DNA of 14,460 nt, from assembly GCA_002409675.1 (NCBI GenBank), contig DHOB01000064.1, forward strand, positions 1-14,460, read 5' to 3'. Shown in pieces: positions 1-6,334 of this stretch. A program made the translations under genes and the position numbers. Each line of letters starts with the position of its first letter. Positions within the stretch are counted from its first letter, which is position 1. Below the pieces are notes generated by a model. It saw only the letters and a program-made list of their open reading frames with translations. It had not been told where the DNA came from and did no database searches. Source of the DNA: Ruminococcaceae bacterium UBA5401. Its GTDB lineage: Bacteria; Bacillota; Clostridia; Oscillospirales; Acutalibacteraceae.

Positions 1-155
1 CTCCGGGTACCCTCTCGACAGGCTGTCTTTTGAAATATCTTTGCCTACTTACGGACAAGCCCGAAAGTAGGGGCAGGTCCGGCCTGAGGACGGTCTGAAA
101 TAAAACTTTAAAATCTAAAAAATTTGATTTATAAGGCCAAAACTACAGCGATAAA
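1..155. other. Unidentified non-coding stretch with RNA-like structure
   Basis: I see no credible coding region here. On the plus strand CCTACTT (44-50) can pair with AAGTAGG (65-71). Inside that loop CGGAC (52-56) can pair either locally (CGG with CCG 61-63) or with GTCCG (77-81) beyond the stem, which would form a pseudoknot. CAGG (74-77) can also pair with CCTG around 83-86. Positions 95-155 are strongly AT-rich, unlike the rest of the window. I compared it by eye with common riboswitches (c-di-GMP, c-di-AMP, SAM, FMN, TPP), tmRNA, RNase P RNA and SRP RNA and recognised none. It may be the end of an element that continues to the left of the window. Confidence 0.3.
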
Positions 156-189
156 AACTCCCGAAGCAAAAAATTGTGCTTCGGGAGTT
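156..189 (-). terminator. Intrinsic terminator reading leftward
   Basis: A perfect 13-bp inverted repeat (156-168 with 177-189, stem AACTCCCGAAGCA) closes an 8-nt loop. On the minus strand the stem is followed by a U run (complement of A153-A157), so it fits a rho-independent terminator for leftward transcription. The plus-strand 3' side lacks a U run. No minus-strand gene lies between it and the flagellin terminator at 393-423, so it is probably a back-up stop for flagellin read-through, or it belongs to an unseen transcript. Confidence 0.7.
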
Positions 190-200
190 ATCCTAAACCG

Positions 201-361
201 TCCCGGCAAAGCGGGCCTGTGGTTTTCGCCGTTCCCCACGCCGGGCCGGTGGCGGCGGCAACTTGCCGCCGGGAGATTTCTTTGACAGTCCCGGCAGACT
301 AAACTTTTAATTTTTGCCGTTCCCCACGCCGGGCCGGTGCCTGCGGCGACACGCCGCCGGG
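201..361. repeat. Two direct repeats, 88-bp period, GC-rich with hairpins
   Basis: Two copies, at about 201-273 and 289-361, share TCCCGGCA at the left, then 19 unrelated bases, then an identical 24-bp block (228-251 and 316-339), then a similar 22-bp segment ending GCCGCCGGG. Spacing inside the unit is the same in both. The end segment folds into a small hairpin in each copy (GGCGGC/GCCGCC around 254-270; GCGGCG/CGCCGC around 343-357). One stem position is A-T in the first copy and G-C in the second, which keeps pairing. There is no coding sign. It could be a repeated extragenic palindrome-type element or a local duplication. Confidence 0.55.
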
Positions 362-392
362 CCGAAACCGGCTCTGCCGGCGCCGCGCCGCA

Positions 393-423
393 GAAAAGGC
401 CCCCGGCGGGTGACCGGGGGCCT
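393..423 (-). terminator. Flagellin gene terminator
   Basis: A perfect 10-bp GC-rich stem (AGGCCCCCGG 397-406 with CCGGGGGCCT 414-423) has a 7-nt loop. On the minus strand it is followed by a short U run (complement of A394-A397). It lies 66 nt past the flagellin stop codon and is the natural end of that transcript. Confidence 0.85.
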
Positions 424-488
424 GTGTGGGATTGTGAAAATCAATCAGGGGATAAAAAGAAGGGAAAACAGAAAGGAATTTAAGAAAC

Positions 489-1673
489 TCAGCCTTTCAG
501 CAGGGACAGAACGTTCTGCGGCTGGGCGTTGGCCTGGGTCAGCATGGCGGTCGCGGCCTGCGAGAGAATCTGGTTCTTGCTGTACTGCACGTACTCGTCG
601 GCCATGTCCACGTCGCGGATGCTGCTCTCGGCGGAAGTGAGGTTCTCGCTCATGGTGCTCAGGTTGTTGGTGGTGTGCTCCAGGCGGTTCTGCAGGGCGC
701 CGAGGTCGGCGCGCGTGGCGGAAACGATGTTGATGGCGGTCTTGATGGTGTCGATTGCGCTCCGTGCGTCTTCCTGGTTGGCAATCGAAACGCCGTTAAC
801 ACCAAGGCCTTTCGAGCTCATGTCGCCGATGGAAAGCGAAACGCGCTGGTCGTCTTTATTTTCAGAGCCAATCTGAAGGCTTAAACTCTTGTTGTTAATA
901 GTGGCGGTAGCGTCTGCTGCGGTTGCATCATCAAAGCTTGCACCAGCGGTAAATGTAATTGTCACACCCGTGTAAGCCGCTATTGCAGCATCTTCTGTGC
1001 CATCAGTAGCCAAACCGCTCACATCAGCAGTCGCAGTGTAAGTCTTGCCTGCTTCAAGAGCGGCGGTAGGCGCCGTGAATGTTACCGAGTCTGCGCCAGC
1101 AGGGGCGCCAGAACCCGCCGTAAAGGTAATTGTGGCAATTCCTGAAGTATCTGTTTTAACTTCAAACGTATCACCTTCTGTAATGTTGCCGCCCGAAACA
1201 GCAAGCGATGAAATGCCTGTGTCGCTTATTCCCGTTACGGTTGCATTGGACAATGATCCGTCCAGCAGGTTAATCTGGTTGAAGTTCGTGGAGGTGGAGA
1301 TGCGGTCGATTTCGGACTGCAGGGCCGTGATTTCCTTGTTCAGGTTCGCGCGGTCGGTGCCGTCCTGATAGGTGCCGTTCGCGGATTCGACCGCGAGGGT
1401 GTTCATCCTCTGCAGGATGGCCTCGGTCTCGTTCAGGCCGCCCTCTGCGGTCTGCACGAGGGAGATGCCGTTCTCGGCGTTGGACTGGGCCTGATTCAGA
1501 CCGTTGATCTGGGCGCGCATCTTTTCGGAGACGGCCAGCCCGGCGGCGTCGTCGGCGGCGTTGTTGATGCGGTAGCCGGAAGACAGCTTGGCGATGTTCT
1601 TGCTGATGGCGTTGTCGTTCGCCTTCAGACGGTTGGAAGCGTTCAAAGCCGCAATATTGTGTTGAATACGCAT
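489..1673 (-). CDS. hag: Flagellin, flagellar filament subunit
   Basis: Flagellin polymerises into the filament after export by the flagellar type III system. The 394-residue product begins MRIQHNIAALNASNRL, the classic N-terminal D0/D1 helix, and has SSGYRINNAADDAAGLA at about 31-47. The C-terminal D1/D0 helices include LGALQNRLEHTTNNL and DVDMADEY. It ends in NVLSLLKG. Residues about 140-264 are the variable surface domain; it repeats TITFTAG-like strands and is coded by AT-richer DNA than its flanks. R89, L93 and E114 sit where TLR5-recognised flagellins carry their contact residues. A strong AAGGAGG site lies 9 nt upstream of the ATG. It is the distal gene of the minus-strand block but has its own sigma-28 promoter (1839-1865), a structured leader and a terminator. 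FliW and CsrA, its likely translational regulators, are encoded just upstream. The name fliC applies equally. Confidence 0.97.
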   Translation of the reverse strand: MRIQHNIAALNASNRLKANDNAISKNIAKLSSGYRINNAADDAAGLAVSEKMRAQINGLNQAQSNAENGISLVQTAEGGLNETEAILQRMNTLAVESANGTYQDGTDRANLNKEITALQSEIDRISTSTNFNQINLLDGSLSNATVTGISDTGISSLAVSGGNITEGDTFEVKTDTSGIATITFTAGSGAPAGADSVTFTAPTAALEAGKTYTATADVSGLATDGTEDAAIAAYTGVTITFTAGASFDDATAADATATINNKSLSLQIGSENKDDQRVSLSIGDMSSKGLGVNGVSIANQEDARSAIDTIKTAINIVSATRADLGALQNRLEHTTNNLSTMSENLTSAESSIRDVDMADEYVQYSKNQILSQAATAMLTQANAQPQNVLSLLKG

Positions 1674-1723
1674 AAAATTGTTCCTCCTTGATGTTGTCCC
1701 GGCGGCGGTTCCCCGCGCCGGGA
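1674..1723 (-). promoter_or_regulatory. Flagellin RBS region and proximal leader hairpin
   Basis: The mRNA reads CAUCAAGGAGGAACAAUUUU before the AUG, a near-perfect Shine-Dalgarno site (complement of 1681-1690) that also contains the AAGGA core recognised by CsrA. Just upstream, UCCCGGCG (complement of 1716-1723) pairs with CGCCGGGA (complement of 1697-1704) in an 8-bp stem whose 11-nt loop contains GGGGAA. The RBS itself is single-stranded in this fold and so open to either the ribosome or CsrA. Confidence 0.65.
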
Positions 1724-1730
1724 AGATTGC

Positions 1731-1752
1731 GGAAGAGAATCCTTTCTCTTCC
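1731..1752 (-). promoter_or_regulatory. Candidate CsrA-binding hairpin in flagellin leader
   Basis: On the minus strand, GGAAGAGAA pairs perfectly with UUCUCUUCC (9 bp) around a tetraloop AGGA. If the closing A-U pair opens, the loop reads AAGGAU, matching the ARGGAU core of the known CsrA consensus, with GGA displayed in a hairpin loop as CsrA prefers. It lies about 50 nt upstream of the GGA-containing ribosome binding site. Two sites of this kind, one upstream and one over the RBS, are how CsrA represses hag in Bacillus subtilis. Binding here is inferred; the fold and motif are seen. Confidence 0.7.
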
Positions 1753-1838
1753 TTCTGGCCTTTCCGCCGGGGGCCGCCGCGCGCCGCCCGCGGGCCCTTG
1801 CGGTGCGGCGGCGCGGCCCCTTTTGGAATCTACCTGTA

Positions 1839-1865
1839 CTATCGGCGCGAAAGGCGGAAACTTTA
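1839..1865 (-). promoter_or_regulatory. Sigma-28 (FliA/SigD) promoter of flagellin
   Basis: On the minus strand the sequence is TAAAGTTT, 11 bases, then GCCGATAG. This matches the sigma-28 consensus TAAAGTTT-N11-GCCGATAA at every position but the last. Transcription should start near 1832, giving a leader of about 160 nt before the flagellin ATG. The -35 element starts only four bases beyond the U-tract of the csrA terminator. Confidence 0.93.
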
Positions 1866-1869
1866 GGGG

Positions 1870-1903
1870 AAAAAAGAAAAATCCCTGCGAAAAGCGGGGA
1901 TTT
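1870..1903 (-). terminator. Terminator after csrA
   Basis: AAATCCC on the minus strand (complement of 1897-1903) pairs with GGGATTT (complement of 1879-1885), with two further G-C pairs above one mismatch and a TTTTC loop. It is followed by TTCTTTTTT on the minus strand. It ends the flgM-to-csrA transcript about 65 nt past csrA and insulates the flagellin promoter immediately beyond it. The stem is symmetric enough to work weakly in the other direction, but no plus-strand gene is present. Confidence 0.85.
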
Positions 1904-1968
1904 ATTTTCAGGCCGCCGGCCCATCGCACAGCCTGCGCATTTTGGGGCGGGCCGTGGACCTTATTTCT

Positions 1969-2241
1969 CTATTCTTCTTTTTTATTGCCTTGGCCGGGCT
2001 TTTTCGGGCGGCCGGATTTTTTCAGCAGGCGCTTGAGCTCGTCCACGGCCTTCGGGCCGGAGGCGGCGCTGGCCTCGCGGTTCAGGTCGCGGGTCTCCAG
2101 CAGCTCGCGGCGCAGGATGGGCACGCCCTTCGGCGCCCGGATGCCGATTTTCACGCGCTCGGCGCCGATTTCGGTCACGACGACCTCGACGTCGTCGCCG
2201 ATTATGATGGATTCCGAGACTTTCCGCGAAATCACCAGCAC
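1969..2241 (-). CDS. csrA: Carbon storage / translational regulator CsrA
   Basis: CsrA is a dimeric RNA-binding protein that blocks ribosome binding on target mRNAs; in Firmicutes with FliW its main known target is flagellin mRNA. The 90-residue product starts MLVISRKVSESIIIGDD, carries the RNA-contact residues I4, R6 and R44, and has the GIRAPK motif at 33-38. It is longer than the E. coli form (61) and the B. subtilis form (74). The extension contains N54-R55, resembling the ENNRA stretch of B. subtilis CsrA that takes part in FliW control, and then a basic tail with KKSGRPKKPGQGNKK. The start is a GTG preceded by GAGGGGG at suitable spacing. It lies 4 nt after fliW, so the two are almost certainly co-translated. 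A terminator follows at 1870-1903. Confidence 0.96.
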   Translation of the reverse strand: MLVISRKVSESIIIGDDVEVVVTEIGAERVKIGIRAPKGVPILRRELLETRDLNREASAASGPKAVDELKRLLKKSGRPKKPGQGNKKEE

Positions 2242-2245
2242 CGCG

Positions 2246-2686
2246 CTACCCCCTCTGCCGCGCGTCCCGGAAGGGCCGGTAGCGCACGGGGTAGTCGGAA
2301 TCCTCCAGTATCACCTGCCGGCCCGTGCGCGTGCGCGGGTTTATCACGATGGGGCTTTTCAGGTTCACGACCGTCTCGGCGAGGTCCCGGCGCAGCACCG
2401 CCACGGCGAGGAAGCACAGTTCGCTCACGGCCGGCTCCCCCAGCGCGCGAAGGTCCCCGGCGGGCACCTTCGGGCTGTAGCCCGGCGCCACGAGGAACGG
2501 GTCCACCACAATCAGCGAGGGGCAGGGCTTTTCCGCCGCCTGCAGCGACCAGATGACGCGGCTCTCGTCCTCCTGCAGCAGGATGAACTCGCGCACATCC
2601 TCGAACCCGTAAATGCCCTCCGGGAACTTCAGGATGATTTTCCCGCCGCTCTGCGGGGCGGGCGCCGCGCTTGAAACCGCGGGCAT
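2246..2686 (-). CDS. fliW: Flagellar assembly factor FliW (CsrA antagonist)
   Basis: FliW binds either cytoplasmic flagellin or CsrA. When flagellin is exported, freed FliW sequesters CsrA and lifts repression of flagellin translation. The 146-residue product shows the family signatures FPEGIYGFED at about 21-30, SLIVVDPFLVAPGY at about 57-70, and VNLKSPIVINPRTRTG at 107-122 followed by QVIL. A slightly longer than usual N-terminal tail (MPAVSSAAPAPQSGG) precedes the domain. The ATG has an AGGAGG site 10 nt upstream. It sits 4 nt before csrA and 15 nt after the unknown ORF, within the flgM-csrA transcript. Confidence 0.96.
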   Translation of the reverse strand: MPAVSSAAPAPQSGGKIILKFPEGIYGFEDVREFILLQEDESRVIWSLQAAEKPCPSLIVVDPFLVAPGYSPKVPAGDLRALGEPAVSELCFLAVAVLRRDLAETVVNLKSPIVINPRTRTGRQVILEDSDYPVRYRPFRDARQRG

Positions 2687-2701
2687 GGCCTTTTCCTCCT
2701 T

Positions 2702-3037
2702 TTACGCTCTTGCGAAAAACCGGCCCGCCCCCGCCGGGGCGGCCTTCTTCGGCGCGGCGGAACAGTACGCGGGCGGCGCGCCGACGCGGGCGACGGCTTT
2801 CAGGTAATCGCGCACCAGCAGGCCCGCGCGCCCGGCGGAAAGGGGCGGCTCCGGCTTTCTGCCGAGCCATTCCCCGCGCAGGCGCTCCAGCCCGAAGCGC
2901 AGCTTCACCTCGCGCGGGCCGGCGTCCACCGGCACCGCGAGGGCCGGGATGTACGCGACGTCCGGCCCGGCGGAAAAATCCACCTCCGCCGCCGCGGGCG
3001 AGGCGGGGTCCGCCCCGTTCTCCACAATCAGAAACAC
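2702..3037 (-). CDS. Hypothetical protein in the flagellar operon (yviE position)
   Basis: I do not recognise this 111-residue product. It starts at a GTG with a G-rich possible ribosome site (AAAGGGGGCGGGG) upstream, 32 nt after flgL and 15 nt before fliW, so it is packed like a true operon member. The first half looks beta-rich (EVDFSAGPDVAYIPALAVPV), then a charged stretch follows (REVKLRFGLERLRGEWLGR) and a helix (LLVRDYLKAVARVG). The C-terminus is an Ala/Pro/Lys tail ending GRFFARA. There is no signal peptide or membrane segment. In Bacillus the same slot, between flgL and fliW, holds yviE (DUF6470), which is longer (about 190 residues) and opens with IQTTPA-like repeats that I cannot see here. 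It may be a reduced or unrelated replacement. GC-rich DNA produces long chance ORFs, so reality rests mainly on spacing and synteny. Confidence 0.65.
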   Translation of the reverse strand: MFLIVENGADPASPAAAEVDFSAGPDVAYIPALAVPVDAGPREVKLRFGLERLRGEWLGRKPEPPLSAGRAGLLVRDYLKAVARVGAPPAYCSAAPKKAAPAGAGRFFARA

Positions 3038-3069
3038 GGCGGCCCCGCCCCCTTTCCGGCTTTTTCCGC

Positions 3070-4086
3070 TTACCGCAGGTAGTCCATCAGGCTGGTCTGC
3101 AGCACCTTGGAGCCGACCTGCAACGACGCCAGGTAGCAGTACTGCTGCGTCGAGAACGACGTGATCGCGTCCTCAAAATCCACATATTCCACCTGGTTGT
3201 CTTTTTCGGAGAGGTTCTCGCCGATGGCCTCGAGGTAGCTGTCGGTTTCCTCCAGAAAATTGCCGCGCGCGCCGATGTCCGTCTTGCTGGAGATGAAGGT
3301 GTCCTCCGCGCTCTGCAGCGCGTCCCGGTACGGGTTCAGCTTCTCCACCAGCTCGGAGACGGAGGCGCTGTCGTCCTTCAGGTACCCCTCAATGTCTTTG
3401 AGGAGGGAGAACACGTTCTTCGGCACGCCGTTCTCATCCGTGCCGTAGCCGACGTAGCGGATGCCGGGCATCGCGCTGTCGAACGCGCTCTGGCCGGTCG
3501 CGCCGGATTCTATGCCGAGGCCGATGTCCACGTACACGTGGTCTTTGGCGAAGTCCTCCAAGCTTGCTGCGGTAGGAACTTTTCCGTCCTTGTCGAGCCC
3601 GGTGTCCACGTTCAGGCCGCGGTAGAGCAGGTTGCCGTCCGCGTCCAGCGTGAACGGGGCGGTCCCGGCGTTCGACCCGCCGAACAGGTAGCTGTCGGCA
3701 TATTTGGAGTTCAGCTCCGAGAGCATCGACTGGCGGATGGAGGCCAGCTCGTTCGCGATGTCCTCGCGGTTCTGGGCGTTTGCGGTGTCGGTCACGACGC
3801 TGTTGATTTTCTCCTTCGCGGTGTCTATCTGCGTGGCGATCTGCTGCAGGACGTGGTCCGCCGTGGTGTTCGCGCCCTCCAGATTGCTGATGTTGTTGCG
3901 GTAATCCGCGTTCAGGCGGGCCTCCCAGTGCACCTGAAAGGTCTGCGCGGCGGCGAGGGGGCTGTCCGAGGGCTTCTCGAACGCCCGGTAATCGTAGGCC
4001 CGCCGCATCGCGATGTTCATCGAGGCGAACGCGTCGCTCACGTCGCTCCGGTAGCGCGACATCATCATCTGTGTGGTGATTCTCAT
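3070..4086 (-). CDS. flgL: Flagellar hook-filament junction protein FlgL (HAP3)
   Basis: FlgL is the second adaptor between hook and filament and is exported with help from FlgN. The 338-residue product begins MRITTQMMMSRYRSDVSDAF and has the RAFEKPSDSPLAAAQ segment, the counterpart of the family's RPSDDP motif, at about 43-57. It ends with flagellin-like helices (ASLQVGSKVLQTSLMDYLR). The ATG at 4086 is chosen over an in-frame TTG at 4110. It opens exactly at the conserved MRIT start, has GGGGG at a suitable distance, and leaves flgK and flgL 7 nt apart instead of overlapping. Downstream are the unknown ORF, fliW and csrA. The middle (about 130-260) is less conserved and Asp/Gly-rich, as expected for the exposed domain. 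Confidence 0.95.
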   Translation of the reverse strand: MRITTQMMMSRYRSDVSDAFASMNIAMRRAYDYRAFEKPSDSPLAAAQTFQVHWEARLNADYRNNISNLEGANTTADHVLQQIATQIDTAKEKINSVVTDTANAQNREDIANELASIRQSMLSELNSKYADSYLFGGSNAGTAPFTLDADGNLLYRGLNVDTGLDKDGKVPTAASLEDFAKDHVYVDIGLGIESGATGQSAFDSAMPGIRYVGYGTDENGVPKNVFSLLKDIEGYLKDDSASVSELVEKLNPYRDALQSAEDTFISSKTDIGARGNFLEETDSYLEAIGENLSEKDNQVEYVDFEDAITSFSTQQYCYLASLQVGSKVLQTSLMDYLR

Positions 4087-4093
4087 TTTATCA

Positions 4094-5746
4094 TTACCCC
4101 CTGCCGGCAACGCCCATGCTGCTGATGATGGTCTGCAGGCACTCGTCCACCGCCGTCATGAAGCGGGCGGCGGCGGTCAGCGCCTGGTTGTACTGCACGA
4201 GGCTCACGGCCTCGTCGTCGATGCTCACCGACGAGATGGACTGCCGGCTCGTGTCGATGTCGTCCAGCCGGTTGGCGTTGTCCGCGTCGGTGGATTTGAC
4301 GCCGGCGACGCTACGCGCCAGCGAGGTCGGCACGTTCATGAACGCCTTCTGGATGGTGCCCGTGAAGAACGGGTCGCTGCCCTCCTCGCCCGGCTTTGTC
4401 TCCAGCGTGTATTCGTCCGAGGTCAGCGCCGTAATCATGTTCGTGATGTTGGAGTACGACGTGCTGGTGTCGTCGCCCGCGTTGGCGGAATCCTTGCTCA
4501 TGGTGAGGTAGACGCTCGTCCAGTCGGACGAAATCTGAAGGTTCCTCGCCGTGATGCCGTCCGCGGAAAAGCCGTTCGACGTGAACAGCGGCTTGTCGGG
4601 CTGCGCGTCTGTTGTGGAGTTTAGGCCGTTCATCGTTGTGGCGAAGGTCTGGGCGAGCGTGTCCAGCAGCTTGGAGTAATAGCCGATGCCGCGGAAGGTC
4701 GCGGTCGTCTGCGTATCGCTGATGTCGTACTCGCCGTTTTCGTTCAGCAGCTTCAGGTAGCCGGCAAGGCTGCCGGACTGAAGGTCGGCGTTCTGGAATT
4801 CTGCTTTGGCTGTATCAAATGTTTCGCCGTCCTCCGTCAGGCCGGAAAGGCGTGCGTGCGTCAGTGCCTTTGCATCCGCATCCTGAAACACGGAAACCTG
4901 CGCGTATTTTTTATTGCTGACCAGCGTAAACTCCGGGTTGCCGTCCCCGTCCTCCAGCGCGTTGCCGTCCTTGTCCGCCAGATAGACGTTCAGCTCGTGC
5001 ACGGTCTTGCCGGAGCCGACGTCCACCTCCGTCTCTTCCACGCGGATGTCCATGTACTGCGAAAGCTCGTCCAGCTTCAGGTTCCGCTGGTCGCGCAGCT
5101 CCAGCGCGGAGCCGCCGGAGACCTCGGCATTTTTAATCTGCCCGTTCAGCGCGGCGATGCCGCTCAGCAGCTCGTTCACCTGCGGCACGGCGTGCTCGGA
5201 AAGCGCGTCGTACTGCTGCTCGCGCGCCGTTTCCAGCCCTTTGGCGGCGATGTTGAACTTTTTGGCGAGCTGGTCGGCCGCGTCGCGGATCACGCTTTCG
5301 GAGGCGTCGCTCTTGCCGGAGGTCAGGTTCTGCATCTGCGAAATCAGGTTGCTCAGCTCGTTGCTCAGCACGTCCACGGTGGAGACCTCGTCCGAGCTGT
5401 CGGCCGTGGTGGTGTAGGTGAAGATGTCCTCCAGCGGCTCGAGCGCCGCCGCCAGCGCGGAGCTTTCGCCGCCCAGCGCGTTCTGCAGGCGGTACTCGCC
5501 GTCCAGGAACGCGTCGCGCAGCTGGGAGGTGTCGTAGGCGTCCGCGCCCTGCCCGCTCACCGCGCCGCCGGCCCAGCTGTAAAACGAGTTCGTGCTGGGC
5601 GGGGTCACGGCGGCCTGGTCCACCCGCTGGCGCGTGTAGCCCGGCGTGGTGGAGTTGGTGATGTTCTGGCCGGTGATGTTCAGGCTGGCGCGCGCGGCGC
5701 GGACGCCGCTGCGGGCGATGAACAGGCCGTCAAACGTGGAACTCAT
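4094..5746 (-). CDS. flgK: Flagellar hook-associated protein FlgK (HAP1)
   Basis: FlgK is the first junction protein placed on the finished hook. The 550-residue length equals the usual size. The N-terminus has the rod/hook/filament signature SLNITGQNITNSTTPGYTRQ at about 22-41. The C-terminus has EAVSLVQYNQALTAAARFM followed by TAVDECLQTIISSM, the helical D0 segment. Residues 160-240 look coiled-coil rich. An AAGGAAG site precedes the ATG. It follows flgN after an 80-bp AT-rich gap and is followed 7 nt later by flgL. FlgN, encoded just upstream, is its expected export chaperone. Confidence 0.97.
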   Translation of the reverse strand: MSSTFDGLFIARSGVRAARASLNITGQNITNSTTPGYTRQRVDQAAVTPPSTNSFYSWAGGAVSGQGADAYDTSQLRDAFLDGEYRLQNALGGESSALAAALEPLEDIFTYTTTADSSDEVSTVDVLSNELSNLISQMQNLTSGKSDASESVIRDAADQLAKKFNIAAKGLETAREQQYDALSEHAVPQVNELLSGIAALNGQIKNAEVSGGSALELRDQRNLKLDELSQYMDIRVEETEVDVGSGKTVHELNVYLADKDGNALEDGDGNPEFTLVSNKKYAQVSVFQDADAKALTHARLSGLTEDGETFDTAKAEFQNADLQSGSLAGYLKLLNENGEYDISDTQTTATFRGIGYYSKLLDTLAQTFATTMNGLNSTTDAQPDKPLFTSNGFSADGITARNLQISSDWTSVYLTMSKDSANAGDDTSTSYSNITNMITALTSDEYTLETKPGEEGSDPFFTGTIQKAFMNVPTSLARSVAGVKSTDADNANRLDDIDTSRQSISSVSIDDEAVSLVQYNQALTAAARFMTAVDECLQTIISSMGVAGRG

Positions 5747-5826
5747 GGCTGCACTTCCTTACCTGAATTCTATACCTTTTATAATAAGCGTTTACATGTA
5801 CTATAGATTGCCGATAGATTCGGGCC
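5747..5826 (-). other. AT-rich flgN-flgK gap
   Basis: These 80 bp are far more AT-rich than their surroundings and include TACATGTA (palindrome) and TATTATAAAA on the minus strand. They carry the flgK ribosome binding site. The AT content would suit an internal promoter for flgK-flgL, but I could not find a -35/-10 pair with good spacing. A GCCGATAG at 5810-5817 on the plus strand lacks a matching sigma-28 -35 element. Confidence 0.35.
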
Positions 5827-6309
5827 TTATACTTTTTCCGAAAAGAAGCCTTCCGGCGGGGGGGCGGCTTTTGCGCTTTCCCCATAAGTCCGCCGCAGCT
5901 CCGGATTGTTTTCTATTTTGGAGCGGATGCGCGAAATCTGGTTCAGCCTTATTTGGGTCAGCTTCTGGCAGCGGCCGTTCGCCTTCTGCAGTTCCCCGAC
6001 CGCGGCGGAAAGGCTGCCGTACAGGCTGTGCGCCCGCTCCCGCTTTTCGGGCGGGAAGGCGGGCAGCACCTCCCGCAGCGTGGCGCGCGGCGCCGGCGTT
6101 TCGTCCATCAGCTTCTGGCGCTCGCGGTCCAGGCCCCTGGCCTTCAGCACAAAGGCCTGCTCCCGCTTCATGCAGGCGTCCAGCTTCTCCAGCCGGCCCG
6201 CCGCCACGACGCCGTACTTCTCCTGCTCCAGCTTCAGAAACTCCCGGTAAAACCCGAGCGCTTTCTCAAGCAGGGCGTTCAGCCGGTCCGCCAAATCTGC
6301 ACTCAGCAT
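5827..6309 (-). CDS. flgN: FlgN-family flagellar export chaperone
   Basis: FlgN binds the C-terminal helices of FlgK and FlgL in the cytoplasm and delivers them to the export gate. The 160-residue product is almost entirely helical and coiled-coil in character, with repeated LxxLLEKxLxFYxEFLxLEQEKY near the N-terminus (about 10-33). A second long helix runs at about 95-140 (LQKANGRCQKLTQIRLNQI), and a disordered, Pro-rich end (KAAPPPEGFF) follows. The start ATG has GGGAGGAAA upstream. It sits between flgM and flgK, the standard position. Sequence identity in this family is low, so the call rests on fold character, size and context together. Confidence 0.9.
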   Translation of the reverse strand: MLSADLADRLNALLEKALGFYREFLKLEQEKYGVVAAGRLEKLDACMKREQAFVLKARGLDRERQKLMDETPAPRATLREVLPAFPPEKRERAHSLYGSLSAAVGELQKANGRCQKLTQIRLNQISRIRSKIENNPELRRTYGESAKAAPPPEGFFSEKV

Positions 6310-6334
6310 CGCGTTTCCTCCCTTTCCGCACGTC

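Noticed and set aside
107..114. TAAAGTTT on the minus strand, resembling a sigma-28 -35 element
   Set aside because: Eleven bases further there is no GCCGATAA-like box, so it is a chance match in AT-rich DNA.
314..640. Plus-strand 108-codon frame spanning the repeat, the terminator and the flagellin end
   Set aside because: It crosses a terminator hairpin and the conserved end of flagellin; the translation is Arg-rich and has no ribosome site.
1688..2674. A 328-codon plus-strand frame across the flagellin leader, csrA and fliW
   Set aside because: It would run through a promoter, a terminator and two conserved genes, and its product is Arg/Pro-rich with no recognisable domain.
4087..4110. 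A TTG start adding eight residues to FlgL
   Set aside because: The conserved FlgL start MRIT lies at ATG 4086 with a suitable G-rich ribosome site; the TTG would overlap the end of flgK without better support.
2671..5806. Long plus-strand frames (2671-4125 and 4856-5806) opposite flgL and flgK
   Set aside because: They are antisense shadows of FlgL and FlgK, which have clear N- and C-terminal signatures on the minus strand.
5810..5817. GCCGATAG on the plus strand, resembling a sigma-28 -10 element
   Set aside because: The bases at the -35 position (5791-5798, TTTACATG) do not match TAAAGTTT, and the direction would be antisense to flgN.
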